From Ganoderma boninense (taxonomy: Eukaryota; Basidiomycota; Agaricomycetes; Polyporales; Polyporaceae), in contig CM035315.1 of NCBI GenBank assembly GCA_002900995.3, positions 977,967 to 1,041,966 of the forward strand: DNA of 64,000 nucleotides, given 5' to 3'. Shown here piece by piece: positions 23,301 to 36,547 of this stretch. A model generated the notes under the pieces. The model saw only the letters and a list, made by a program, of their open reading frames with translations. It ran no database searches and was not told the DNA's origin. A program made the position numbers and the translations under genes. Position 1 is the stretch's first letter; each line of letters starts with the position of its first letter.

Positions 23301-26300
23301 TCAGCTGTATGAAGAAGAGAGCTTCAGCTCCAGACGAGACGAGAGTTACGTCCAGAGGCCGTGATAGCGTGGCTGACAGTGATGGACGGGTGGACGCGAC
23401 AAGGCCGCAAAATACACGTGGGATGTGGTACCCGCGCGAAGCGGCAGAAGCCTCTTACCAGGCCACGCGTCGCCGTTCGCAGCAGCAGCTCCACCAGGAG
23501 CGAGTCAAGTCCGACGGACATAGCGAGCCAGAGGCGCAGCCATACGATGCGATCATCCGAGTCGGCCAGCTAGAGACACACACGCGCTCGCATGGAGCCG
23601 TGCAACGAGGCGGGAGAAGGCGCCGTCCGTTTGTCGAGGGGCAGAACGCTAATGTCACCTGGGCGACGGAAAGGTAGGAGAAGGGAAGGAGTGAGCCAGC
23701 GCAGAGGAACCAGGACACGGCAAGCGAGGGGGAGCAGAAACACTAAATTACAGATAGGGTTCCACTTCAAACGAGGACGCGAGAACGCGGGCGCGAGCTG
23801 CTGGGCGGGCCACGAGGCTAGCTTGGTTCCGCCGTGGCGCGCCGAAGATACCAAGAAGCAGCACCGTGCGCATGCATCATTGCAAAGCTGCTTTCTTCAG
23901 CTTGCACGCACCGTGCCTTCCCCCGCCCGTGCATCGAATGCCCCCTGGTCGGGGTGCGGCACGGCACGCAGGGATGCCGATGGCGGCGCAGGAGGAGCGT
24001 ACGGTCCGCGCCTGCGCGCCGCGCGGGGTTCCAGAATCCGCACACCCTGCGCACCAGCTCCTGGAGGGCGCACCGCAGATAGCCCAAGCCCAGGTCGCGC
24101 GGTTCGCGTCCCCACGCAGGCGCCACAACGGCGCGCCAAAGATAGGAAGAAGCCGCGGCCAGTGCAGAGAGACTCTAGAGCCACCCACCCCTTGCTCCGG
24201 GGAAGGGAAGTCGGGTTCCTATACACGGCTGCGTCTACGGTGGAGCGGGCGCGCGACCCGTGTGCACGTTACTGTTACTGCGCGCGGGGCGCACGGGGGC
24301 GTGATGAGTGGCAGATACGGGTATGGATATGGCTGCGAGAGCCCGCGGAGAGGGAGGCGGGCGTGCGAGAGGCGGGTCTTGGGCGAGCTAACCCCCCGGC
24401 CTAAGCGGGTCTGTGGTTCGCTACACATGCATGTGAGCGGACGCTATTGAATGCGAGCGCGTTCGCGCGCACGTTGACGTAATATTCGAGGACGGGGGTG
24501 GCCTCTGCTTTACGCACGGGGTACGCACGAGAGTCAGCCGACCTTGTACGCCCGTGGCTCTAGGACGCGAAGGTGGACTGGTGGTCTCGGACCTTGCAGA
24601 CAACACCTGCGATAGCTGGTCAAGGTCTGTTTGGAGGAGCCGTCGAGGGCATAAAACGGCGCACACGTGGGGTCGCCGACGTACAGGACGAAGCCGAACG
24701 CGCCACGACTTCTGCAGGCGGTCACACGTCAGGAAAGCAAACCGCGTTCGGGGCTGCCGCGCAACATTGTCGCTGGCGACTCTAACGTCTGTAGGGATCA
24801 GCCGCGAAAGACGTGCGCGTGAGTACCGGACCGGTCGATCGATGAAACGCGCGCAACAGCGTACTCACGGGCAGACTCGCCGGGCTTCGGGGTCGGAGTC
24901 TTGCGCCAGCGAGGTCCAGATTTGACCTTGGGCAGAACCCGGACGGATGAGCTGCTCTCGCTCGTCAGGCGAAGACGGCCTCGGTGTGTCGAGCACGCCG
25001 GTACCGTACGCCAAGAATAAGGCAGAAGTCAGAGTGGCAGAACGGTCTGCGCGTTGTGCGCTATTTGTGACGTCGCTGGCCTGCCTGTAGTTGACGGCTT
25101 GACGCGAATGTGTACGTAAGGCGGGTGAAGGGACATACAATTTTCGGATCTTAGCCACCCTTTAGGGCCGTGTGGTTGCTGCAAGGAGCGCGACGTCTGT
25201 CCGTCGTCTTCCTGGAATAGATAGAGGGATCAGTGGGCATTGCGAACGGGCGAAAGGTTGTACAGAGAGTTCACCGTCAGCACCCGGATGCGCCACACAT
25301 AGCGTAGATCGCTACGAGGCCGAACCGAACATACAAGGGGCCCCGCCGGCAGGGCATCGGAACGCGGCGTGCCATACCAGTGTCTCCTTGCGACAACAGG
25401 CTGGTTGCCAATGAACTACGGAATGAGGACCCTAGGTGGTCTTCTAAGACCGCAACGTAGAACAGCGGTGTAGAGACGGCGTCTTGCGTCATTGACCTCA
25501 CACGACCATTAGGACGAGAACGACTTGACGATGGCCGGGTGCAAAGTGAGTGCGCATGCGCCTCGGGGGTTCCGCGATAAGCCAGTGATACCCAGAGGAG
25601 CAGAGGCTGTTTCTGACAGGCAGAATGTGAATGAGGGAAGTGTCGGAAGTCGGACTGTTTGGTTCAGGAAGTTCGGCCCGGTTCCGAGTCTTGAAGAAGA
25701 GGGGCGAGCCGGGTGGCCATACTTGGCCACAGCGCGATCAAATCTTTTTGAAAAATATGGACGGTTTGGCTCAGCATCCGGTGCATTTCGTCACTTTGGG
25801 TCGGGTCGAATAAGTATAGAGGAGGATGACGACGGGCACTAGCCGCGAAAAGTCTGAATACTCGGTGCGAATGTCGGGTTTGATGGAAGAAGGGTAGTGC
25901 GTATGGTCGGGAGGGTTCGCAAAAAAGCGGCATGCGGCATGCGAGTAGTTGGGCGCGCTGAAGTGAAATCACAGGGTGGATGTGAAAGGGCCGGAGACGG
26001 CTGCGGGCCTTAGAAAATCAATCACCGCTGAACTGGAGAAGATCGGAGGCTTTCTTACTGGATCACAGGGCGGCAGGGTTCAGACGGAAAATATGCCAGG
26101 ACGGTCAGCTCTCTGACGTCCTCCATGTTGTGCGCGATGCGGCTGGCCTGGCGCTGGCATAGATGGGATTGCTCTCACGCGCGGACGGTCTCGTTTCGGC
26201 GTTCCATATCACGAACGCCTCCGGATGAGGCGGAGAAGATGTGTCGGAGATGCATTCAGACTTTCAGCGGTCGGAAATGTGTTCCAGGAGTCACTAGGGT

Positions 26301-28266
26301 ATAGATGGAATGGGTCGACAAAATTTGCTGTTCGGTCCGCAAAGAACGCCGCAGCGACCAGAAGGCGCACTGCAGGGACTGACGCGACAGAATCACAATC
26401 ACGGATGAGCGGGGTCTGAATATCGTACCGTACCCAGGCGTTATGACTCACCACACGTATACAGGAGATTGGGACGGTCCTGCCAAATGATGCGGTATCG
26501 ACATGGGAGAGTACGACAACATTTGGTCAGCAGAGGTCTTGAGTCTCGTACAAAGTTGCCACTGACCCGGCAGCGCAGCCGGGAGAACCGTCCCGTAATG
26601 TTCCGTTCGACATATACGTGAGGGCTTGGCGATTTGTACATACAATATCACACATTAACTCTCACCTGCAAGGCCATGGACGTTTTCGGCAGGACAAGGA
26701 TCCCCGCACGGAGGCGAAATCTTATCAAACGCCATCGGGGCGATCGGGTAGGATGTCGTGGTCAGCTACCCAATATTGAAGTCGTTCAATAGCCGCAATA
26801 ACAGAAAACGGAAAGGTCAACATGCATGTGCGGAAACCGATGCCGGGACGACTCACCGCCAACGTAAACTCGCAAAACGACCAAATCCGCCAACTTGAAC
26901 CAGGTTGGCATGTGAAAATGGACCGGTAAAAGTATCAGTCAGTTGCCTGTAAAACAGCGAGCCTACCTCCACAACATTCGTAACCCGCATAGAATGGCGG
27001 GGCGAGGACGAGAAGACTGGTATAGGCGGAGGGAGGAAGAGAGGGCGTTGCGCGTCTGCGGTGGTTGGACGCCACGTGGCAGAATACACCAACTTTTAAC
27101 CGCCCGCTGTTGAACAATTGTGTCGACCGTCTCCCGCGAACCTCTCCTCCGCTGAACCCTTCTACGCTTTCTTCTCCCCGGCTACAGTATAGGGTAGCCG
27201 ACGAGTACCTGGAAAATAAAATGGAGTTTCCAAGGAACATAGACAGCTGACTGGCATCTGGCACCCGATACTCCAATGTGGAGAGTCAACTTGAAGCTCA
27301 CCTCCGAGACAGCAGATCAACTGGGAGTCACAGCTGGCGGTTGCAAACGTGCCTTGAAGCGTAAAGATCCGGGGAGGAGAAATGTCCGCCAAAATGACGA
27401 TGCCATTCCTTTTCACGCGAACCCCGGTGAGACATCTTTCACCATCCAAACGCAATTGACGTAGCTGGCTATGCCCCGATGGCGTCGTTGCTAAACGTGG
27501 CGCGTGGATGCTTCGATTCCTACCACTCAGGGGTATCATGCAGGAGCATATAGCTCTGATTAGCTGAAAATTGCCCTTGCTCTCGGGTGTACAGTCGCAA
27601 GATGACGTTTCTCACATAATCCTGCTTACGCGGTCGTCCCAACTCCCTCTGTCATCAACACTGGCGTCCGGTATAATCCTCTAAGGACAGCTTCAAAGAG
27701 TCCATTTCCTTCTTTTCTCAAGACAACCGTGGACGATCGAGTTGAAGGACGTAGTCTAGGTGCGTAGTCGTCTATGTTTTGGTATAGATTTTCACTAGAT
27801 GGCGTTCTTCGCCTCCGAGGCTTCGTTCCCTGTGCGAAGAGTTCTCGCAGTATTTGTCGAGATCGTGGCAAGTCATAAGCAGAAATAGCGCATATGACGG
27901 TTCGTGCATGGCACAATGCTGGAGACGTAGCTCACCCATACGGGGCACGTTGACATGAATCTAGCAGTCGAACCATCGTGGTTCATGACGCTCTGGTTTA
28001 TATGATGGATGGTTGGCTCCAAGTATACGGACGGAGAATCTCAATGGCGCATATAGTAACCTGGCCCGCCATCGTCCACGATATCTCTACCCCGCTACCC
28101 CTCTCACCATCCCGATCTCGTCTGAGCTCATTTGGATGTCGGGATGGGCTATAGTCCTCTACACACGATTCAAGATCCGAGTATCCGTCGTCGTCGACCT
28201 GATTCCTAGTCCTGGCTGTCTGACGCTCCTTCTTCTCAGTCGACCATCCCTCGAGTTCCGCGCAAG
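17335..28266. other. 10.9 kb gene-poor interval
   Basis: The first part (17335-18100) is strongly pyrimidine-rich on the + strand and probably includes the 3' UTR of the dehydrogenase. The rest has open frames up to about 300 codons on both strands (for example 20524-21429 + and 21892-22809 -), but they overlap one another, are Arg/Ser/Pro-rich and contain no motif I can name. Short iterated GTAC/GTACG words occur near 19700, 19850 and 20640, and a small GAGTCC repetition near 22650-22685. I found no intact transposase, reverse transcriptase or long terminal repeat. It may be decayed repeat DNA or very long regulatory sequence. Confidence 0.5.
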
Positions 28267-29652
28267 ATGGTTTCTCAGCAGAAGCTTTTCGATCCCGTTG
28301 CAGAGCAAAGCCGTCCGGATGGGTCATTCGACCGCCGGCCTTCGTCGTTCCGAAACCCCATCGAGCATGGTGGACTGTTTGAGCCTGAGAAAGGTGACCT
28401 CTCAGTTTCTATTTGTTTATGGTGAGGAATTGCTGACTGTCATATTTCGTGGGCTAGGTCGCTATCACCTCTACGTGTCCTATGGCTGCCGTACGCCTTC
28501 TTTCGCATGTATGTGTCTTGAATCCGAGCTTGATATCATAATGCGATAGCCTGGGCGACCCGGACGCTGATCGTCCGCAAGTTGAAAGGTCTAGAGGGCA
28601 TTATCGGTGCGTTGTATAGCGCGCTCTACTAGAGCTCGTCACGCGTGCATCCACTGATCTCTTCGAGTAGGTGTGACAGTCGTCTCGCCGCGTTTGACCC
28701 CAGATAGTTGGGTATTCGCGAAGGTCGACCCCTTTCCGGGTGCCGACGACGATCCGTTGTACGGCTCGGCGTACCTAAAGGAACTGTACCTCAAGGCCAA
28801 TCCGGAGTACAAGGGCAGGTACGGACCGTTGTTTGTAGGCTACCATTCTGCATGTGCCCATATCCTATGGAACTAGATTCACCGTACCCGTGCTCTGGGA
28901 CAAGAAGACGCAGACAATTGTCAACAACGAAAGCTCGGAGATCATCCGCTTCTTCAACACCGCATTCAACCATTTCCTTCAAGCCGACAAGGCCGCGCTG
29001 GACCTCTACCCAGAACCGCTTCGCAAGGAAATTGACGAGCTCAACGAATGGGTCTACAACACCGTGAACAGTTCGTCCTCGCTGTTTTCGGGTATCAGCA
29101 TGGACGGTTGACTACCCATTGGCTTCAGACGGCGTGTACAAAGCTGGCTTTGCGACTACTCAGAAGGCGTACGAGGATGCAGTGGCTCCGCTGTTCGACT
29201 CGTTCGACAAGCTGGAGAAGATTCTCGCAGGAAAGGATTATCTTGTCAGTAACCAGCTCACCGAGGCGGACGTCAGGCTGTTCGTCAGCATAGTAAGCTC
29301 TTTCCATTCTCTATCCCCCTTCATCGCCGGTGATGATGATTCCCCCTCCTTCGCCTTAGATACGATTCGACGTCGCGTACCACGGCGCGTTCAAGTGCAA
29401 CTTGCGTACGATCCGTGACGGCTACCCTGCCATCCATCTGTAAGCTCCTACCCTCCGATCTGTGCCGCATCGCTATGACCCCACTGATTCCGGTCCTTTC
29501 GAAGGTGGCTCCGCAAGCTCTATTGGAATAACTCGGCGTTTTCGGAGACGTGCAGGTTCGACCATATCAAGGGCGGTTACTACGCGATAAAGACTCTCAA
29601 CCCTCATGGCGTCGTGCCCGTCGGTCCCGTTCCCGATATCCTCCCTTTGTAG
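28267..29652 (+). CDS. ECM4: glutathionyl-hydroquinone reductase, ECM4-like, copy A
   Basis: GST-fold enzyme of the omega/xi (ECM4) type that reduces glutathionyl-hydroquinones using a catalytic cysteine. Exons 28267-28393, 28458-28490, 28550-28606, 28671-28818, 28877-29070, 29129-29292, 29360-29439 and 29505-29652 join in phase to 316 residues, the usual family size. The active-site motif SYGCPWATR sits near residue 52; further family stretches are FPGADDDPLYG, VPVLWDK, NNESSEIIR, LTEADVRLFV, and the C-terminal VPVGPVPDILPL. No presequence is seen, so it is probably cytosolic. It ends 321 bp before the stop of an oppositely directed MFS gene; the same two families are paired again at 48-53.6 kb. 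It has an intron (29293-29359) that copy B lacks, and lacks an intron that copy B has near its 3' end. Confidence 0.95.
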
Positions 29653-29973
29653 CGTAGGTCTTTCTCCCAGGTCGTGTATCATGTGGAATGATCGTCAACA
29701 ACGTCAACAGTGCTCTCTACGTCTCACGATTGGAAGCCTGGATAATCAAGCCCTGATGCGGTGTGACCATCGTCAGGATGTGATTACTTCCCCTCAAGCT
29801 TCAGCAACAACTCCACCGCCGGAACCACTAGCACGGGGTCATAATGAGAACAGTCTATTCTTTGTTCCATCTCTTTCCCCTCTAAAGTGGCTGCGCACTT
29901 ATGATTTTTAAATTACACCCTGCACTTAGTTCAAGAAATAGCTCTACGGGATTGTTCAAGTCGTGTAATGTAA
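29653..29973. other. convergent 3' intergenic region
   Basis: 321 bp between the stops of ECM4-like copy A (+) and MFS copy A (-). It must hold both 3' UTRs. AT-rich stretches near 29908-29970 could serve as poly(A) signals; nothing else is visible. Confidence 0.6.
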
Positions 29974-31974
29974 TTAACAATCATCCGCCATTGTCCTGGC
30001 AGTTAATTGCCTCGCGACGAACATAGTAATTGCCGACAGGGCTAGCATGGATCCTATAATCCACGTCAAATCATCAGCGATCACCCTCTCACGAACTGTC
30101 TGCGAAATTAACCTGCGAAATACCCGACATTTCTGAATGACCCAGTGGCATCGACGATAGCGCCGGATATCGGCGGACCGGCGAGGATCCCTACTGACAT
30201 TATCGCAAGCCCCATCCCGATGCGCACGCCCACGTCGGAGACGGGGCCCATGCGAGTGAAGGGGTGGACCAAGGTCGCGATGATCGCGCCGGTGGACATC
30301 CTACATTTCCGCACGTTGGACACCGAGACACAGGGGACGGATATCGCGACGTACCCAACAAGCGCAGCAACCACGGCGAACCCGGGGACGTTTGTTGCGA
30401 ACGGCCATCCGAATGTTAGGATGGCGCTCATGAGCGCCGCGAACGCGAGGACGGTGAGCGGTCCTGAAGGGAATGAGTCACTGTCCCCTAATACGGGAAA
30501 TGGGAGATGCTAAACATGCCATAACGATCCGCTAAACATCCTGCAGCCAACCGGCCGAGAGTAGATGTTGCATTTGAGATAGATAGGAGGTCGAACGACA
30601 TGTTGGAGCTGATCCCAGCCTTCACCGCGCTGGTTATGATGTACGTCAAGACCTGTCCGAGGTTTTAGGTGCTGACCAGTTCGCAGGAGCGAGATGACAT
30701 ACAGTGAATAACGCAAGGGCGTTCATGAACAGAGAAGCGACGTAGAGCGAATACGCGCGATGTTTAAACTCTGAGATGTTGATCACCGGGACGCGATCGG
30801 GTTTCGGGGGGAGTCTCCTTGCGATAGTCTTGATAGGTCATCAGAGGCCCAGGGCAGATAGAATCCCACGAAAACGAGAACGTACTAAGTTCGTGACGGC
30901 GAGCAGCCCTAGAGTAATGAATGCTAAGATACGCATCGTCCAAGGGAAACTGCCGCCGTAAGCACTGGTCAGTATCAATGAGACCGAGTAAACGGGATCA
31001 CGTACCTCATGCGCTGCAGGAGGGCCTTGAAAGCGACGGGGAATACGCATCCACCAATGCCTGCACCTGCGTACATGAAGGCGTACGCTAAACCGAGCCT
31101 CTTCTTGAACCAATGCGCCATTGCCATATTGATCATGGTGAAAAATACCCCACTCGTGAGCTATTGTGAGGGTGGATATCATCGGAGTTCCTACTTCAGC
31201 TCTGGTGGAGCTGAGATACGGAGGACAACACTGACCCCGATGCCAAACCCCTGGCAAAGGAGAAACTGCCAATACTGCGTGCATTCCGCAGTCAGAAACA
31301 TGCAAGCAACGAACAGAGCTGATGCGATGAACACAGGAAGTCTAAGATGGCCCTTGTCAAACAACCTGCCGGTGAGAAGGCCTGCAGTATATCTCATCGC
31401 GTTCTACTCGAAGATCAGCATCATAATGTCAAGAAACCGGTGTGGGATCAACCTGGATAGAACCAATCCATGCGCTACGTAGATCAGGATCTGGACGTCG
31501 AACAACACGAGAATCGCTCACATATCAGAGGACGACTGTTGGTCTAATTCTACTTGCTGATAGTACGCTTGGAAGGTCTGCAAGGCGGCTTAATCAACGC
31601 ATTCTCGCAAGAGAAGAGTGGTACTTGCTCCCCATGCGTTTACAAGGCCAATAGTTGCGCACATACCACAAACAGCCTGCATACGAGAGAAGTGAACCCC
31701 TGAGGCGCTGACTCTCGACACAGCGCGAGCATACCCCAAGGACCACCAGCCATGCCCTGACTCCACCATCCGGGCAGTCAATCATATCCGCCTCTGCCTC
31801 TGCCACCTCCGCCGTCACTGCCTCTCTTGGTAGCTCGTCGACGGACACTGGCGAACTGATGGATTTCTCGAGAAATGTGTCCTTTTCGGGAGGAGAGAGC
31901 TCGATAGGCTTCAGTCGGGTAGGAGCAGTTGGAGCACCTGTAGCGGGAAGACGTTCAACATCAGTGACCACCAT
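29974..31974 (-). CDS. MFS transporter, monocarboxylate-transporter-like, copy A
   Basis: Twelve-helix major-facilitator carrier of the fungal MCT-like group, probably in the plasma membrane; substrate unknown, organic acids are typical for the group. Exons (minus strand): 31974-31735, 31676-31629, 31577-31522, 31474-31453, 31403-31236, 31160-31006, 30964-30886, 30828-30703, 30652-30520, 30463-30355, 30300-30113, 30053-29974, all in phase, 467 residues. A cytosolic acidic N-terminus leads into the family stretch CPDGGVRAWLVVLG; later GLVNAWG, GRLFDKGHLRLP, LCQGFGIG, HWFKKRLGLAYA, ARRLPPKP and AGPPISGAIVD. Two introns begin with GC instead of GT (31628 and 30519). Exon lengths match copy B (51515-53554) in ten of twelve cases. 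On frame fragments alone it looks broken, but the spliced gene is intact. Confidence 0.9.
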
Positions 31975-33409
31975 TGCAGTGAATGCTCGTGATAGAGAGG
32001 GCAGCTGAGCTACGAAGGGATGTGCGTGTGGGGAGGAAATCAAGAGCTCCTCCTGATATCCATCGGATAAATAAAGAACCCCTTCTTCCGAGGGCCAGCC
32101 CGAGTTCCAAACGTTGCTCCCTTGCTGCGGGGTCAACGGCGCATCGTGATAGCAAGACTCGCATGGAAGAATGATAAGAGGTAAAAGTTTGTGGTTCTTC
32201 GTCTTATCAGAACCGAGATATGCGTATGTAAAGGCTCGAGAACCACTCACTGGGACGCTCAATGGCCGCCGTCCTCTCGTATTGATTGGCCACCATGAAT
32301 AACACAAGAACATGTGATACCTCATACCTATAAACGTCCCAGTCAACGCCCTTTTCCCCGGGACACATAGATAGATGTCATCCTCTGGTGGGGTCCCTGC
32401 TATGAACCACAGGGCTTCAGGAGTGTCCACGTCGGACAGAGAGCTGGATGCTTACTCAAAGTGGAATCGCAACTACCAGCAGACGACATGTTGAAGCGCA
32501 TGATATCCCATACTTCAAGTTCTTATTAATGATCTTTCAATTTCAGACATTGACCATCCGACTCACCATATGCGCCAAGTCCAAGAAAGATCGTCATCGT
32601 GAATGCCTACGATTGTTCCCGGTACGAGCATGCACCTGTAGGGCAGTGAAGAATGTTACTTGTTTGCTGACTGAGTAGATCTGAATGGTACTATTGGGCT
32701 TACCGGCAAGCGACAGGAACTTGAACACTACGAGCTGCATCCAAGATGTTCGAGTCAGTCACTGTACGAATATCAACGGAGCTGTGAGGGCTCGGGTCCC
32801 AGCGACACGTGTAACACAAATGTGGCCGCGAGAGTCGGACCTTTCTTGGAAACGTGACCAAGTAGCCGTAGAACAGGAGCGCGACGCCTCTAAAAGCGAC
32901 TTACTAGTCCGGAAGCATGATGTAATCGACAATGAGAACTCTAGTACTCAAAGGAAACGGTATCAGTTGCCATCCAGAGGACAGGAAGAAATTGACGCAC
33001 TGTTGAAGGGACATAAGGTCGAAGGTCAGGTCAGTAAGAGGTGGACGTGGACAAGGAACCCAAGCATCCCCGAAAACGAAAGTATATAAGTACTTGGACC
33101 GGTGTTGGCCATTCGAGCATCTTCCCAGTGGTTCCGACTTGCAAATACGTGCTTGAGAAAGAAGTTATGGCGTGTTGGAGCGTAGCTGAGGATGTATGAA
33201 AGTCACGATTTTATGGGAAGAACCACAATCCAAACGCGGCAGATCGCGGGGGGACAGATGCTCTATTGGACAACCCAAACGTCGATAGAACCGTGTCCCA
33301 AAGATATCCGAAAACAGATAATCATTGGCGATCTCTACCAGTCAGTAATGGCACAAAAGAATGCTGTCCGAAACCAACAACACAGCAGACGGGCGACAAA
33401 CCCCGTGCG
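31975..33409. other. intergenic region upstream of MFS copy A
   Basis: About 1.4 kb. The part next to 31975 must contain the promoter of MFS copy A; the part next to 33409 is the 3' side of the sorting nexin. A frame open to 32430 continues upstream of the MFS start without homology, and weak frames on + (32685-33089) have no motif. Nothing else supportable. Confidence 0.5.
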
Positions 33410-36170
33410 TCACCAGAACTTGCCGAAGACGCTGGAGCGCCCAGGTGCTCCCAATATCATCCCCACGCCTTCATGGATGGCAACGCTAACAGGGCGCATC
33501 GGTGCAGAATCGAAGACATGCGGGCAGGGCTGGGACAGAGGAGCGGGATTCAAACGGGGATGTTCAAGCTCACGCTCGTAGATCGACGGTTGTCGCGCGC
33601 CCTGTCCCAATTCGTCATACTGCGGGTTGTCGAAGGCTTGCCGAGCGGTACGAAGTCGACTGAGAATCTGTGCAGACCAATTCCGTTCGGACTGGGTGTA
33701 CGGCCTGAAAAGTGTGAAGACGCACCTGCTCGTACAAGGCAATCTCGCCGTCGAGGTGCTCCTTCGCAAGCTCTTCGAAGTCATCGAGCTTCTGGGTATG
33801 ATAAGTGTCCATCTCCGCCATGGTGGTGTTCAGCACTGTCTCGCAACGCGCTGCCATCTCTTCATCTTCCTGAAGAGTCAGTATAAGAGACGTCAAACTG
33901 GCGAGATACTACAATGACATACTCGTCCTTCTCGTATTGAATCGTGGTATCTCGTTAACGTCGATTTATGGGTATCTACGACCGGCTGGTACCCAGGTCG
34001 CATCATCAGCTGCTAAACGAGAATCAGGCTGATGGAAATTACGCACAGCATACAGAGTAGCTGGGTGGGCAACATTCTTGAATGCTTCATGGGTCGCTAA
34101 TTGCGTCCTCCGCGCCTGTTAAATGTTACACAACTCGCCTTAAAACTTCTTCTAACCGCGTGCAAGCTGCAGGACGTACATGATCGTCGTACAAATCCGC
34201 TACAATCTGCAGCGTCTCAGACGTCTTCTGCATCGCCTTCGTGAGTTTCAAACAGCCTGTGCACAAACAAATCAACAGACCGGCCACAGTCAGGGGAACT
34301 GAGACCAAGACTCGGACTCACTCTCGCAACCCTCTCGCCAGCACCATGCGCCATCTTCGTTGACATGTCCATGCGTGGCGGAGTTCTGCTCTTCGTCATC
34401 CTCTTCTTCCCTCAGCCCTGTGGTTGGGGCCGACGCCAGTGGCTTGGCGGTGACCATGGAAAGCAGCGAGTATGACAACAATCGTTCAGCCTTCGACATC
34501 TCTGCCAAGCGCAATGGGGGTCAGAAACGCAGAATATGACTGCAATGAAAATAACTCACCAACCCGAGCCTCGCGCACCTTCCCAAATATGTTACGCAGT
34601 CCTTGGACGCCCTTCCCGACCGCTCGAGTGTGGTTCATGAATCGATCGATGGCTTCAGATGCTTCCTCAGCGTCAACGTTGAAAGCGGGGTGGTAAACGT
34701 TCGCGAAGAACGACGGGCCCTTTGGCGGAAGCGAGAGATAGTATGGCAGCTGTTTCTTCCACTCCTGCGGGCGTGGCTAGTGAGTATTAGGCCAGACACA
34801 GCATATACCCCACCTACTACATCGCTTTCGCAGCCAAGGAAGAACGTGAGCACCTCGGCGTACCGGGCAATTGGATGTCGGGCTACACGATTGATGTACC
34901 TCTCCAAGTCGCCCCTCCGCGCCTCAACGAAGTCATCACTGAACCGTCCAGCATACTGCTTCTCAGGAAGAGGGGGGAGGGCGATTCCGGGAAGTAACCG
35001 CGATAAAGCAGTGTGCAACGCGACGAAGTGGGAGAACCGCCGATGGACAGTGATACGCATGGACTCCGGGAGGTCCTCATCGTGATCTTCGTCGCCTTCG
35101 GGATCTGATGCATCGGACGAGGATCTGGAATGGGAGAGCACACCGAAGACGGAGGTAACGGCGTACACCGTGAATGCACCGGATAACGTCGAGGTCCGTT
35201 TGTTCGGGGAATGGACGAGGACATGGAAAGGGGGTACCTTGGCGCGCCATGAAGGACCCGCCTCGACATAATGCCTCTCTGCCTCCGCTAGCTGGCCTAG
35301 GACGCTTGCTCGCTTCACGTCCTCTTCGAAGTCGCTGGGTACGCGCGGGGGATGGATAGCCGGTGTGTCTGATGAGCTCCCTTGAAGAACAAACTCCTCA
35401 GCGCCAGTTGTTACGAAGCTCGAGAACCTGTTCAGGCTCTTGCCTCCCAACAGGCTACGCCGGAAGCTGGGGAACCATTCGCCCGTGGTCTGTGGCACAA
35501 GAGGCTTGGTTGACGGCGTAGGTGATCCTCCTCGAGGGGTGATAGAACCGGTAGATGCCTCGCGGCGGCTCCGTTGGCGGGAATGGTGAGGGGGGATCTC
35601 AAGACCATCGGAGTAAGAGAAATCCGCAGTAAACTGACCCGAGCTGAGCGGACGCGACTCGCAGGTATAGAGTGAGGACTCACGATGTAGTACGAGCGTG
35701 GTATCAGCCCCATCTCCCTCGCACCGTCCTCGTCCTCGTCTCGCTCCCGAGCCGAGCTTGCCAGTCTTGCTAGACTCCAGCCCTCGCCGACGTCCTCCTT
35801 CACAATCTCTAGCTCGTCTCCCAGCCTCCACGCGCGTGAGTTCTCGGAACTCGGCCTTACCCTGGAAAGTGTAGAGTGCACGAGCGAGTCGAGTCTCTTC
35901 GCCGAGGGGCCCATCGTCTCCGTCGACGCTCGCTGGGGGCTCACCAGCTCCCTCCTCCTCTTCTACAGTGGTGGGTACCCCCACATTGCCGCCGCCGGTC
36001 ACGCTCAGCCGCGGGCTCCCATCGGGGTTGCTCAAGGACACCGTCCAGGCGGCGGACGTATTGATCCCGGAGTCGAATTCGAGCTCTCCTTGGCGTGAAT
36101 GCGGCCGCGATGAGCTATTCGGGACTGAAAGCAAGCCTGTCTTTGGAGAGGAGCTCGTGGTGTCCGCCAT
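33410..36170 (-). CDS. SH3-PX-BAR sorting nexin (SNX9-like); one-base frameshift in SH3
   Basis: Endosomal/endocytic membrane-remodelling protein: SH3 for partners, PX for phosphoinositides, BAR for curvature. Start ATG 36170. Exons: 36170-35684 (with one extra base), 35633-34821, 34764-34560, 34501-34331, 34256-34180, 34115-34047, 33985-33923, 33869-33726, 33667-33410; about 761 residues. The SH3 begins at ARALYTFQGKAEFREL, and the frame slips in a GGG run near 35822-35826 (VEAG then DELEIVKEDVGEGWSL). PX lies around residues 235-360 with the basic motif RRFSHF and LPPLPEKQ. The BAR part includes RFMNHTRAVGKGV, MSKAERLLSYSLLS, CLKLTKAMQKTSETL and EDEEMAARCETVLN. An earlier non-ATG frame extends to 36191 but ATG 36170 is the natural start. 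All other phases agree, so the slip may be an assembly error. Confidence 0.88.
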
Positions 36171-36547
36171 GTCTTGCGTTGAAACTTCCAAGATGCAGTC
36201 AGAGTATCCAAAAGGCCTTGAAGTCGTCCAGGGGCCGCTAACGTGGGTCGAGCGTGGAATGCAGCAGGTAAACGACGATCATTACGCTCCTTCGAGAGCC
36301 AGAGCGTACCAGAACGAAGCGCAGGCTATTCACAGGACGGCGAGACCAGGGTCACGGTGGGACGAAAGGGGTTGGTCGCTGTCGGCGACCGTCGGCGTCT
36401 TCTCGCGTCTCGTCAGCAAGCTGCCCGCGTTTGGCTTGTTCTCCTACCACCTTCATCCAGTAACCAGCTATATGCGTCGACGTTCTACATACTCCTACAT
36501 GCATCACTATGTACATTCTATAACTGCCAAAATCTACCGCGGACTAT
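36171..36547. promoter_or_regulatory. promoter region of the sorting nexin gene
   Basis: 377 bp between the sorting nexin start and the stop of the upstream aldo-keto reductase on the same strand. It should carry the nexin promoter and the reductase 3' UTR. No clear TATA box or repeat is visible. Confidence 0.45.

Noticed and set aside
29974..31974. MFS copy A first looked like a pseudogene because frames are short and scattered
   Set aside because: Splicing 12 exons gives an intact 467-residue protein whose exon lengths match copy B; two GC donors explain the apparent gaps.
36171..36191. Longer sorting nexin N-terminus starting at 36191
   Set aside because: That start is a TTG; the first ATG in frame is 36170.
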